DNA of 36,544 bases from Nocardioides terrigena (GTDB lineage: Bacteria; Actinomycetota; Actinomycetes; Propionibacteriales; Nocardioidaceae): contig NZ_PZYY01000017.1 of NCBI RefSeq assembly GCF_003047265.1, forward strand, positions 1-36,544, in the 5' to 3' direction. Shown piece after piece: positions 22,897 through 30,710 of this stretch; position 1 is the stretch's first letter; each line of letters begins with the position of its first letter. The translations under genes and the position numbers were made by a program. The notes under the pieces are model-generated. The model saw nothing but the letters and a program-made list of their open reading frames with translations, was not told the origin of the DNA and ran no database searches.

Positions 22897-24576
22897 ATGA
22901 CCACAGTTGCTCACACCGTGCTCCGCGGGACGCCCGTCGTGCCGGGAGTCGCCGCCGGACCTGCCCTCCTCGTGCGTGGCGAGGTCTCGCCCGCGGCGAT
23001 CGCGCGCTTCGGCGACGGCGACTTCGCCGACGCCGAGGCCGCCATGGCGGCGTACGACGACGCGGTCGGCGCGGTCGCCGACACCTTCGCCCGCAAGGCC
23101 GACAAGGCCACCGGGCCGGCCGCGGAGGTGCTGACCGCGAGTGCCGGTCTGGCCCGCGACAAGGGCCTGCGCGGCGCGGTGGCCAAGAACGTCGCAGCCG
23201 GCCAAGGCCTGGTGTCCGCCGTCGACGCGGCCGTCGAGCAGTTCGTCACGATCTTCACCAACATGGGCGGCCTGATGGCAGAGCGGGTCACCGACCTCGA
23301 GGACATCGAGCGGCGGGTCGTCGCCCACCTCGTCGGCGAGCCCGAGCCCGGCGTGCCGACGCCGTCCGAGCCGTCGGTGCTGGTCGCCGAGGACCTCGCG
23401 CCCAGCGACACGTCCGGGCTGGACCCCGAGCTCATCGTCGCGCTGGTCACCGAGCGGGGTGGCGCCACCAGCCACACCGCCATCATCGCCCGGCAGCTGG
23501 GCATCCCCTGCGTGGTCGGCACCGCCGGCATCACCGACCTCGACCAGGGCGCGTTCCTGGTCGTCGACGGCGAGTCCGGGGAGGTCGAGGTCGGGGGAGA
23601 CCCCGCCGAGGCCCAGGAGCGGGTGGCCGCCAGCAAGGCGGAGCGCGCGGCGCTGGCCGACTGGTCCGGTCCGGCCGCGACGTCCGACGGGATCGCCGTC
23701 AAGCTGCTCGCCAACGTGGCCGACGGCCCGAGCGCGGTGCAGGCCAGCGCCGAGCCGGTCCAGGGGGTCGGGCTCTTCCGCACCGAGCTGTGCTTCCTCA
23801 ACGCCACCGACGAGCCGTCGGCCGAGGAGCAGGCCGACATCTACGCACAGGTGCTGGGCGCCTTCGGCGAGGACCAGCACGTCGTGATCCGCACCCTCGA
23901 CGCCGGCTCCGACAAGCCGATCGCCTTCGCGACCCTGCCCGGCGAGGAGAACCCTGCCCTCGGTGTCCGCGGCCTCCGGCTGTCCTTCGGCAACCCGGGC
24001 CTGATGGACCGCCAGCTCGACGGCATCAAGATCGCCGCCGAGCGGACCGGCACCGAGACCTGGGTGATGGCGCCGATGGTCGCGACCGTCGCCGAGGCCT
24101 CCGACTTCGCCGACAAGGTCCGCGCCCGGGGGCTCAAGCCCGGCATCATGGTCGAGATCCCCAGTGCCGCCCTCCTGGCGCACCGGATGCTCGAGGTCGT
24201 GGACTTCCTCTCCATCGGCACCAACGACCTCACGCAGTACGCCATGGCCGCCGACCGGATGGCCACGGACCTCGCCCACCTCACCGACCCGTGGCAGCCG
24301 GCCGTGCTCCAGCTCATCGCGATCACCGCTGAGGCGGGCAAGCAGGCCGGCAAGTCGGTCGGGGTCTGCGGCGAGGCGGCCGCCGACCCGCTGCTGGCGT
24401 GCGCGCTGGTGGGCATGGGGGTCACCTCGCTGTCGATGGCGGCCCGGGCCGTGCGTCCGGTGGGCGCCCAGCTCTCCCGCGTGTCCATGGACACCTGCGA
24501 GGCCGCCGCCGAGGCCGCGCTCGGCGCGAGCGACCCGATGGCCGGGCGCGACGCCGTCCGCGCGCTCCTGCACTGA
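22897..24576 (+). CDS. ptsI: Phosphoenolpyruvate--protein phosphotransferase (Enzyme I)
   Basis: 559 aa. First PTS enzyme; moves phosphate from PEP to HPr His15. The N-terminal domain contains the swivelling phospho-histidine region with His193 in GGATSHTAIIARQLGIPCVVG-like sequence (TERGGATSHTAIIA). The PEP-binding barrel has GLFRTELCFL, RTLDAGSDKP, GLRLSF and TNDLTQYAMAADR. The C-terminal active Cys is Cys491 in VGVCGEAAADP. It is a little shorter than E. coli Enzyme I (575 aa). It is divergent from fruR and probably under the same FruR control. Confidence 0.97.
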   Translation: MTTVAHTVLRGTPVVPGVAAGPALLVRGEVSPAAIARFGDGDFADAEAAMAAYDDAVGAVADTFARKADKATGPAAEVLTASAGLARDKGLRGAVAKNVAAGQGLVSAVDAAVEQFVTIFTNMGGLMAERVTDLEDIERRVVAHLVGEPEPGVPTPSEPSVLVAEDLAPSDTSGLDPELIVALVTERGGATSHTAIIARQLGIPCVVGTAGITDLDQGAFLVVDGESGEVEVGGDPAEAQERVAASKAERAALADWSGPAATSDGIAVKLLANVADGPSAVQASAEPVQGVGLFRTELCFLNATDEPSAEEQADIYAQVLGAFGEDQHVVIRTLDAGSDKPIAFATLPGEENPALGVRGLRLSFGNPGLMDRQLDGIKIAAERTGTETWVMAPMVATVAEASDFADKVRARGLKPGIMVEIPSAALLAHRMLEVVDFLSIGTNDLTQYAMAADRMATDLAHLTDPWQPAVLQLIAITAEAGKQAGKSVGVCGEAAADPLLACALVGMGVTSLSMAARAVRPVGAQLSRVSMDTCEAAAEAALGASDPMAGRDAVRALLH

Positions 24577-24607
24577 TCGCAGGCCCCACCGGGGTCAGTA
24601 CGACGAA

Positions 24608-24641
24608 ACGGCCCGCCCCTCCAAGTGAGGTGGCGGGCCGT
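24608..24641 (+). terminator. Terminator of ptsI
   Basis: 10-bp stem ACGGCCCGCC (24608-24617) with 24632-24641, one bulged T, then CCTC/GAGG and loop CAAGT. It starts 31 bp after the ptsI stop. Confidence 0.75.
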
Positions 24642-24654
24642 CCGTGGTGCTGCG

Positions 24655-24784
24655 GTCAGGGCTCGACGGTGGGTTTCGAGACGGGTCGCTCGTCCGCCGC
24701 TGTCGCGGCGTGCGAGCCGACCCTCCTCAACCTCCCCGTCGCGAGCCCTGTCGGCTCGTTCCTCGCCGTCAGGGCTCGACGGTG
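24655..24784. repeat. REP-like hairpin element flanked by 17-bp direct repeats
   Basis: GTCAGGGCTCGACGGTG occurs at 24655-24671 and exactly again at 24768-24784. The second copy is the 3' end of the dehydrogenase gene, including its stop. Between them lie 96 bp with two hairpins: 24683-24723 (GGGTCG/CGACCC, CTCG/CGAG, CGCCGC/GCGGCG) and 24742-24758 (CGAGCC/GGCTCG). The sequence begins GGTTTCGAGAC and contains CTCCTCAACC, resembling actinobacterial intergenic REP-like repeats from memory. Confidence 0.65.
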
Positions 24785-25815
24785 ACCTTGATGGCCTCGC
24801 CCTTGGCGACGATGTCGAAGGCCGAGAGCACGTCGTCGAGGGGGATGTGCTTGGTGATCAGGTCCTTGACGGGCACCTGGCCGGTGGAGATGTACTGCAG
24901 CGCCCGCTTGTTGTGGTCCGGCGAGGAGCCGTTGGCGCCGTGGATGTGCAGCTGGCGGTAGTGCACGACGTTGGAGTCGCAGGTGATGGTCGGGTCGGTC
25001 TTGGGGAGGCCGCCGAAGAACGAGATGCGCCCCTGGCGGGCGGCCATCGCGATGGCCTGCTCCTGGGTGACGTTGGCCGGGGTCGCGGTGATGATCACGT
25101 CGGCGCCGCGGCCGTCGGTGAGCTTCATGACCTCCTCGACGACGTCGACCTTCGACGCGTCGATGACGTGGTCGGGCTGGACGGCGTCGGCAGACATCTG
25201 CAGCCGCTCGGCGTTGACGTCGACGAGGACGACGGTGCCGACCTTGTGCACGCCGCGGGCGATGCGGATGTGCATGCAGCCGATCGGGCCGGCGCCGAAG
25301 ACGACGGTGAAGTCACCCTCCTCGATGCCCAGCTGCTCCTGCGCGTTGATGGCGCAGGCGAAGGGCTCGGCGGCCGAGGCCTCGTCGTAGCCCACGTTGT
25401 CGGGGATGCGGTTGAGGCCGTCGACCTTGAGCACCTGGGCCGGGACGATCATGTACTCCGCGAAGCCACCGTCGTACTGGTAGCCGACGGACGTCTGGTT
25501 CTGGCAGACCTCCATCCAGCCCTTCTTGCACTCGTGGCACTCGCCGCAGGGAACGGCCGCGATGCACTGCACGCGGTCGCCCACGGAGAAGCCGCCGAGC
25601 GCGTCGGCGCCGACCTCCACGATCTCGCCGGCCACCTCGTGGCCCATCGTGGTGGTCCCGGTGATGTTGACGTGGCCGTTCTTCTTGATCTTCACGTCCG
25701 TGCCGCAGGTCGAGCAGTTCTTGACCTTGATCTTGATCTCGTCGGGCCCGCACTCGGGCTCGGGCACGTCCTCGAGCCGGACGTCCTCGGGGGCGTAGAA
25801 GCGCAGTGCCTTCAT
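24769..25815 (-). CDS. Zinc-dependent alcohol/polyol dehydrogenase (MDR family)
   Basis: 348 aa. Catalytic zinc ligands Cys37 (CSTCGTD), His59-Glu60 (MGHEVAGE) and probably Glu150. Structural zinc Cys90, 93, 96 and 104 (CGECHECKKGWMEVC). Rossmann motif GAGPIG at 174-179, followed by VVLVDVNAERL, whose Asp suggests NAD rather than NADP. It is divergent from a mannitol-type PTS permease, so the likely substrate is a sugar alcohol or its phosphate (mannitol, sorbitol or similar). The exact substrate is inference. A GGAGGG ribosome binding site precedes the ATG. A 17-bp copy of the gene's end lies at 24655. Confidence 0.85.
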   Translation of the reverse strand: MKALRFYAPEDVRLEDVPEPECGPDEIKIKVKNCSTCGTDVKIKKNGHVNITGTTTMGHEVAGEIVEVGADALGGFSVGDRVQCIAAVPCGECHECKKGWMEVCQNQTSVGYQYDGGFAEYMIVPAQVLKVDGLNRIPDNVGYDEASAAEPFACAINAQEQLGIEEGDFTVVFGAGPIGCMHIRIARGVHKVGTVVLVDVNAERLQMSADAVQPDHVIDASKVDVVEEVMKLTDGRGADVIITATPANVTQEQAIAMAARQGRISFFGGLPKTDPTITCDSNVVHYRQLHIHGANGSSPDHNKRALQYISTGQVPVKDLITKHIPLDDVLSAFDIVAKGEAIKVTVEP

Positions 25816-25851
25816 GGTCGGAATCCCTCCACGGGTGCATTGTCGATCGGC

Positions 25852-25904
25852 TGGTGTGGTGTGTCACTCACCGTAGCGGGCATAACGGGGCGAAATCCAC
25901 ACCA
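25852..25904. promoter_or_regulatory. Candidate operator between dehydrogenase and mannitol PTS
   Basis: TGGTGTGG (25852-25859) and its inverse CCACACCA (25897-25904) flank the presumed dehydrogenase promoter (minus TACGGT at 25875-25870). Further GTGTG and CACACC half-sites adjoin each arm, at 25858-25864 and 25907-25913. The symmetry suggests a regulator binding site and possibly DNA looping. The regulator is not in this gap. Confidence 0.45.
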
Positions 25905-25930
25905 AATCACACCCACTTTGGCCCGAATGC

Positions 25931-25959
25931 TTGGCAACGTGCCCGTATTGAGGTGTACT
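25931..25959 (+). promoter_or_regulatory. Probable promoter of the mannitol PTS gene
   Basis: TTGGCA (25931-25936), 17-bp spacer, TGTACT (25954-25959). This predicts a 5' leader of about 60 nt ending in GGAGGA. Confidence 0.45.
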
Positions 25960-26024
25960 GGTGCTCTGCCTGTGATCGGGGTCACCCCGCGCTCCAGCAC
26001 CCGTCACCACATCCGGAGGAATCC

Positions 26025-28013
26025 ATGTCCACACAGACGACACCGCGCCCCGGCGCGCGGGTCCACGTGCAGAAGTTCGGAACGTTCCTGTCCAACATGA
26101 TCATGCCGAACATTCCGGCCCTGATCGCCTGGGGCCTGCTCACGGCCCTGTTCATCGATGTCGGCTGGTGGCCCAACGCGGACCTGGCCACCATGGTCGG
26201 TCCTGCGATCCACTACCTGCTGCCGATCCTGATCGCCGCCACCGGTGGTCGCATGGTGTACGGCGACCGCGGCGCCGTCGTCGGTGCCTTCGCGGTGATG
26301 GGTGCCATCGCCGGGTCCGACTTCCTCATCGCCGAGTTCAACACGGCCGAGCTGGCCAAGTGGCTCGCCGCCGGCAACGCCGCGGAGGACTTCTCGGCGC
26401 TGGGCCAGGTGCACATGTTCATCGGCGCCATGATCATGGGACCGCTGGCAGCCTGGGTCATGAAGAAGCTCGACGCCCTCTGGGAGGGCAAGGTGCGCGC
26501 CGGCTTCGAGATGCTCGTCAACATGTTCTCGGCCGGCATCGTCGCGTTCGTGATGGCAATCGTGGGCTTCTGGGTCATCGCCCCGATCGTCAACAAGGTC
26601 ATGGAGGTCCTCGGCAACGGGGTGGAGACGCTGGTCGACAACAACCTGCTGCCGCTCACCTCGGTGGTCATCGAGCCGGCCAAGGTCTTCTTCCTCAACA
26701 ACGCCATCAACCACGGCGTGCTGACCCCGCTCGGCCTGACCGAGGCGGCCGAGACGGGCAAGTCCGTGCTGTTCCTGCTCGAGGCCAACCCCGGCCCGGG
26801 CCTGGGCCTGCTCATCGCGATCTCCATCTTCGGCAAGGGCGTGGCCAAGGCCACGGCCCCCGGTGCGGCGATCATCCAGTTCTTCGGCGGCATCCACGAG
26901 ATCTACTTCCCGTACGTCCTGATGAAGCCCATCCTGATCCTCGCCATGATCGCGGGTGGCATGACCGGTGTCGCCGTGAACGTCGCCTTCGACGTGGGCC
27001 TGCGTGCCCCGGCGGCACCCGGCTCGATCTTCGCTGTGTACGCACAGACGGCGAGCGGCAGCTTCGTCGGCGTGACCCTGGCGGTGTTCTCCTCGGCCGC
27101 GGTGACCTTCCTGGTGGCGTCCCTGCTCCTCAAGCTCGACCGGTCCGAGGACGAGGGCGACCTCGCCGCCGCGACCGCGCAGATGGAGGCCAACAAGGGC
27201 AAGAAGTCGTCGGTCGCCGGGATGCTGACGGGCGGCACCGGAGCCCCCGCCGGTGCGATCAAGTCGATCGTGTTCGCCTGCGACGCCGGCATGGGCTCCT
27301 CGGCCATGGGGGCGTCGGTGCTCCGCAAGAAGATCCAGGCCGCCGGCCACGGTGACGTGACCGTCGTCAACAAGGCGATCTCCAACCTCGACGACACCTA
27401 CGACCTGGTCGTGAGCCACCAAGACCTCACCGACCGTGCCCGTCAGAAGACCCCGTCGGCCATGCACGTGGCAGTGGACAACTTCATGGCCTCACCGCGC
27501 TACGACGAGATCGTCGAGCTGCTCGACCGCACCAACACCCCCGGCGGGGCGCCCGTCGAGGAGGCGGCCGCGGAGACCCCGAGCGGGGTGCTCGACGACA
27601 GCTCGATCGTGCTGCGGGGCAGCGCCACCACGCGTGACGACGCCATCACCGAGGCGGGCGAGCTGCTCGTCGCCAGCGGCGCCGTCGAGGCGTCGTACGT
27701 CGAGGCGATGCACGAGCGGGAGACCTCGGTCTCCACCCACATGGGCAACCTGCTCGCCATCCCGCACGGCACCAACGAGGCCAAGTCAGCGATCAACCGA
27801 TCGGCGATCTCGTTCATCCGCTACCCCGACGGCGTCGACTGGAACGGCAAGCCGGCCGAGTTCGTGATCGGCATCGCCGGCGCGGGTGACGACCACCTGG
27901 CCCTCCTGCAGAAGATCGCCGGGGTCTTCACCGACCCGGCGCAGGTCGAGCGCCTGCGTCAGGCCGGTACGGCGGCCGAGGTGCGCGAGGTCCTCGAGGG
28001 CGTGCGCGTCTGA
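26025..28013 (+). CDS. mtlA: PTS mannitol transporter subunit IICBA
   Basis: 662 aa. Imports and phosphorylates mannitol. Order C-B-A as in E. coli MtlA. EIIC (about 15-360) is a membrane domain with MPNIPALIAWGLLTALF, NNAINHGVLTPLG and FFGGIHEIYFPYVLM. EIIB has the phosphorylated Cys419 in VFACDAGMGSSAMGASVLR. EIIA (about 515-662) has His581 in NLLAIPHGTNEAK. The ATG at 26025 follows GGAGGA with a short 4-nt spacer. The longer open frame from 25806 would run through the promoter region. Phosphate comes from the HPr and Enzyme I encoded nearby. Confidence 0.95.
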   Translation: MSTQTTPRPGARVHVQKFGTFLSNMIMPNIPALIAWGLLTALFIDVGWWPNADLATMVGPAIHYLLPILIAATGGRMVYGDRGAVVGAFAVMGAIAGSDFLIAEFNTAELAKWLAAGNAAEDFSALGQVHMFIGAMIMGPLAAWVMKKLDALWEGKVRAGFEMLVNMFSAGIVAFVMAIVGFWVIAPIVNKVMEVLGNGVETLVDNNLLPLTSVVIEPAKVFFLNNAINHGVLTPLGLTEAAETGKSVLFLLEANPGPGLGLLIAISIFGKGVAKATAPGAAIIQFFGGIHEIYFPYVLMKPILILAMIAGGMTGVAVNVAFDVGLRAPAAPGSIFAVYAQTASGSFVGVTLAVFSSAAVTFLVASLLLKLDRSEDEGDLAAATAQMEANKGKKSSVAGMLTGGTGAPAGAIKSIVFACDAGMGSSAMGASVLRKKIQAAGHGDVTVVNKAISNLDDTYDLVVSHQDLTDRARQKTPSAMHVAVDNFMASPRYDEIVELLDRTNTPGGAPVEEAAAETPSGVLDDSSIVLRGSATTRDDAITEAGELLVASGAVEASYVEAMHERETSVSTHMGNLLAIPHGTNEAKSAINRSAISFIRYPDGVDWNGKPAEFVIGIAGAGDDHLALLQKIAGVFTDPAQVERLRQAGTAAEVREVLEGVRV

Positions 28014-28025
28014 CCCACCGATGAC

Positions 28026-28069
28026 CAGGACGCCCGGACGGACCGCTGCAGGTCCGTCCGGGCGTCCTG
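28026..28069 (+). terminator. Strong terminator hairpin of mtlA
   Basis: 19-bp perfect stem, 28026-28044 with 28051-28069, loop GCTGCA, 12 bp after the stop codon. TCGTCATG follows, so there is no true U-tract, as is common in high-GC actinobacteria. Confidence 0.8.
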
Positions 28070-28081
28070 TCGTCATGTCCT

Positions 28082-28148
28082 GGGGTAGTCCGTGACGAAC
28101 GGACCCCCGGATCGTCCGGACAGGGGTCCGTCCGTCACGGACTACCCC
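28082..28148. repeat. Palindromic intergenic repeat (26-bp arms)
   Basis: 28082-28107 and 28123-28148 are inverted repeats with 25 of 26 bases matching. The centre contains a second small inversion, CCGGA/TCCGG (28107-28119). One arm recurs at 103-130. It sits 12 bp past the 3' end of the minus-strand oxidoreductase gene and just after the mtlA terminator. It may terminate the oxidoreductase transcript or be a REP-type element. Confidence 0.8.
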
Positions 28149-28159
28149 GACTGCCTGAC

Positions 28160-30304
28160 CTACCCGGGGACCGCGGAGACGGTCACGGGTACGCCGCTCA
28201 GCGCGGCGTTGCCCGACACGTCGAGGCGCTCGGGGTCGGTGAGGTCGTTGATCGAGACGCCGGGAACCTGTGCCGCGGCACTCATCCCGGGGTTGCGGGC
28301 GTGCCCGTAGCCGTGGGGGAGGCTGACGACGCCGCGCATCACGTCCTCGGTCGCGGACACCTCGACGTCGACGGCCCCGACGCGTGAGGTGACCCGGACG
28401 GTGGTCCCGTCCACCAGGGCGCGGGCCGCCAGGTCGTCGGGGTGCATGAGCAGGTGGTGGCGCGGGCGTCCGCGGGTGAGCCGCTCGACGTTGTGCATCC
28501 ACGCGTTGCAGTCCTTCTGGTGGCGGCGGCCGATGAGCAGCAGCTCGCCTTCCACGGGGGCCGGGACGGCCGCCAGCCGCGCCAGGTCGTCGATCACGAG
28601 CGCTGGGGCCAGGTCGATGCGGTGGTCGCGGGTCTGGAGGCGCTCGGGCAGCAACCCGGCACGAAGCGGGCCCAGGTCGATGCCCGCGGGGCTGGCACGG
28701 AGCTTGCGCAGGGTGACCCCGGTGCGACCGCTCAGCAACAGCAGCTGGACGAGCCGCGTCGGGCTGGCGGTCATCCGGGCACGGAGCGCCAGCCGCTTGC
28801 GGCGCGAGGGCCGCCGGTCCAGGCGCGCCACCGTGCGCAAGGCCAGCTCCCGGTAGATCTGCCAGTCGTGCCGCGTCCCCGGGCCCGCCGGGAGCACGGC
28901 CGGCGTGAAGCGGGCGGTGTTGCGCACGGCGAGCGTCTGGAAGACCAGGTCGTAGTGGTCGCGCTCCAGTGCGGTGGTCGGCGGCAGGATGACGTCGGCG
29001 TGCCGGGTGGTCTCGTTGAGGTAGATGTCGACGGCCGCCATGAAGTCGAGGCCGGCCAAGGACTCGTCGAGACGAGCGCCGTCGGGCGTGGAGAGCACCG
29101 GGTTGCCCGAGAGCGTCAGCATCGCGCGCACCTGGCCCTCGCCCGGCGTCTCGATCTCCTCGCGCAGGGCCGAGACCGGAAGCTCGCTCGCGGTCTCGGG
29201 CAGTCCGCGCACCCGCGACCGCCAGGCGCCGTGGTGGCCCCGTCCGATGATGCCGCGGCCGACGACGTCGATGGCCGGGCTGGTGAACATGGCCCCGCCC
29301 TCCCGGTCGAGGTTGCCGGTGACGATGTTGAGGACGTTGACGGCCCACTGGCACACCGACCCGAACTCGTGCGTCGAGACGCCGACGCGTCCGTAGACGA
29401 CCGCGCTCTCGGCAGCGGCGAGCTCGCGGGCGAGCCTCCGGACCTCCTCGGCGGGGACGCCGCTCATCGCCGCGGCCCGCTCGGGGGTGAAGTCGGCGAC
29501 GGCCGCCTCGACCGCCTCCAGCCCGGGGGCGTGGGCGGGCGCGGTCGCGACGCCGTCGGCGAAGAGCACCTGGAGCATGGCGAGCAGGACCCAGGCGTCG
29601 CTGCCGGGGCGTACGAAGTGGTGCTCGGTGGCGATCCTCGCCGTCTCGGTGCGCCGCGGGTCCAGCACGACCAGGCGGCCGCCGCGGCGCTTGAGGTCGC
29701 GCGCCCGCTGCGGGAAGTCCGGCACGGTCATCAGCGACCCGTTGGAGGCCATCGGGTTGGCGCCCACGACGAGGAAGTGGTCGGTCCGGTCGATGTCGGG
29801 GATCGGCAGGAGCAGCTGGTGGCCGAACATGAGGTGCGCGAGCAGCTGGTGGGGGAGCTGGTCCACCGACGTGGCGCTGTAGGTGTTGCGGGTCCGCAGC
29901 GCCTTGACCAGGCCGATCCCGTGGGTCATCGACCCGAGGCTGTGGACGTTGGGGTTGCCGAGGTAGATCCCCACGGCGTCCCGGCCGTGGGCGTTGATGG
30001 CCGAGGCGAGGCCGTCGGCCACCAGGTCGAAGGCCTCGTCCCACCCGATCTCGGTCCACTCGCCGGTGCTGCGGTCGCGCCGCACGGGGCGCCGCAACCG
30101 CTCCGGGTCGGCGTACACGTCGACGATCGCCACGCCCTTGGGACAGACGTGGCCGCGCGAGAGCGGGTCGTCGGGGTTGCCCCGGACGCCGGTGACGGCC
30201 CCCGCCTCGAGCGTGATCTCGAGGCCGCAGATCGCCTCGCAGAGGTTGCAGACCCCGAGCTTCTTCACCGGGGCGCTGGACGGAGCGTTCGTCGGGGGAG
30301 GCAC
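28160..30304 (-). CDS. Molybdopterin-dependent oxidoreductase
   Basis: 714 aa from GTG 30304. An N-terminal 4Fe-4S site is formed by Cys19, Cys22, Cys26 and Cys54 (VCNLCEAICG and GHVCPKG). Bis-MGD binding domains follow (VVGANPMASNGSL, LVVLDPRRTETA, TLSGNPVLSTPDG), then a C-terminal dinucleotide-binding domain (GRRHQKDCNAWMHN, LPHGYGHARNPGM). This is the formate-dehydrogenase/thiosulfate-reductase-like superfamily, similar to mycobacterial Rv0197. The Mo ligand region reads SATSVDQLPHQ with no Cys, so an Asp or other ligand is possible. No Tat signal and no partner subunits nearby. GTG 30328 is an alternative start. Substrate unknown. Confidence 0.85.
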   Translation of the reverse strand: MPPPTNAPSSAPVKKLGVCNLCEAICGLEITLEAGAVTGVRGNPDDPLSRGHVCPKGVAIVDVYADPERLRRPVRRDRSTGEWTEIGWDEAFDLVADGLASAINAHGRDAVGIYLGNPNVHSLGSMTHGIGLVKALRTRNTYSATSVDQLPHQLLAHLMFGHQLLLPIPDIDRTDHFLVVGANPMASNGSLMTVPDFPQRARDLKRRGGRLVVLDPRRTETARIATEHHFVRPGSDAWVLLAMLQVLFADGVATAPAHAPGLEAVEAAVADFTPERAAAMSGVPAEEVRRLARELAAAESAVVYGRVGVSTHEFGSVCQWAVNVLNIVTGNLDREGGAMFTSPAIDVVGRGIIGRGHHGAWRSRVRGLPETASELPVSALREEIETPGEGQVRAMLTLSGNPVLSTPDGARLDESLAGLDFMAAVDIYLNETTRHADVILPPTTALERDHYDLVFQTLAVRNTARFTPAVLPAGPGTRHDWQIYRELALRTVARLDRRPSRRKRLALRARMTASPTRLVQLLLLSGRTGVTLRKLRASPAGIDLGPLRAGLLPERLQTRDHRIDLAPALVIDDLARLAAVPAPVEGELLLIGRRHQKDCNAWMHNVERLTRGRPRHHLLMHPDDLAARALVDGTTVRVTSRVGAVDVEVSATEDVMRGVVSLPHGYGHARNPGMSAAAQVPGVSINDLTDPERLDVSGNAALSGVPVTVSAVPG

Positions 30305-30352
30305 CCGCGGATCCTCGCACGGCGACACGCCGACGGACCGGCGCTTGCTGCG

Positions 30353-30373
30353 GTAGTGCGCATTCCGCACTAC
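30353..30373. promoter_or_regulatory. Palindromic operator of the PadR gene
   Basis: GTAGTGCG (30353-30360), CATTC, CGCACTAC (30366-30373): a perfect 8+5+8 palindrome. It overlaps the -10 box TACTGT (30371-30376), which is 7 nt from the PadR ATG. Binding there would block the padR promoter and possibly that of the divergent oxidoreductase. Confidence 0.65.
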
Positions 30374-30383
30374 TGTCCACCGC

Positions 30384-30710
30384 ATGGACAGCACACAGCT
30401 CCTCAAGGGGGTGCTCGACCTCGCGGTGCTCGCGGTGGTCGACGACGAGGACGGCTACGGGTACGACGTCGTCCGCCGGCTGCGGGCCGGCGGCCTCGAC
30501 GAGGTGGGGGACGCCTCCGTCTACGGCACGCTGCGGCGGTTGTACGCCGCCGGCGCACTGACGTCGTACGTCGTGGCCTCCGAGAGCGGACCGCACCGCA
30601 AGTACTACGGCATCACCCCGACCGGCCGCGACCAGCTCAAGACCCAGCGCGACGACTGGGCCCACTTCTCCACGACCGTCACCAACCTGCTCCAGGGGGC
30701 CCGCCCATGA
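30384..30710 (+). CDS. PadR family transcriptional regulator
   Basis: 108 aa. Winged-helix PadR domain: LLKGVLDLAVLAVVDDEDGY, then VGDASVYGTLRRLYAAG as recognition helix, and ASESGPHRKYYGITPTGRDQL as the wing. The short C-terminus classes it as PadR subfamily 2. The ATG fits a leaderless transcript. The 21-bp palindrome over its promoter points to autoregulation. Its stop overlaps the next ATG (ATGA), pairing it with the HAAS-type membrane protein, a common PadR arrangement. Confidence 0.93.
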   Translation: MDSTQLLKGVLDLAVLAVVDDEDGYGYDVVRRLRAGGLDEVGDASVYGTLRRLYAAGALTSYVVASESGPHRKYYGITPTGRDQLKTQRDDWAHFSTTVTNLLQGARP

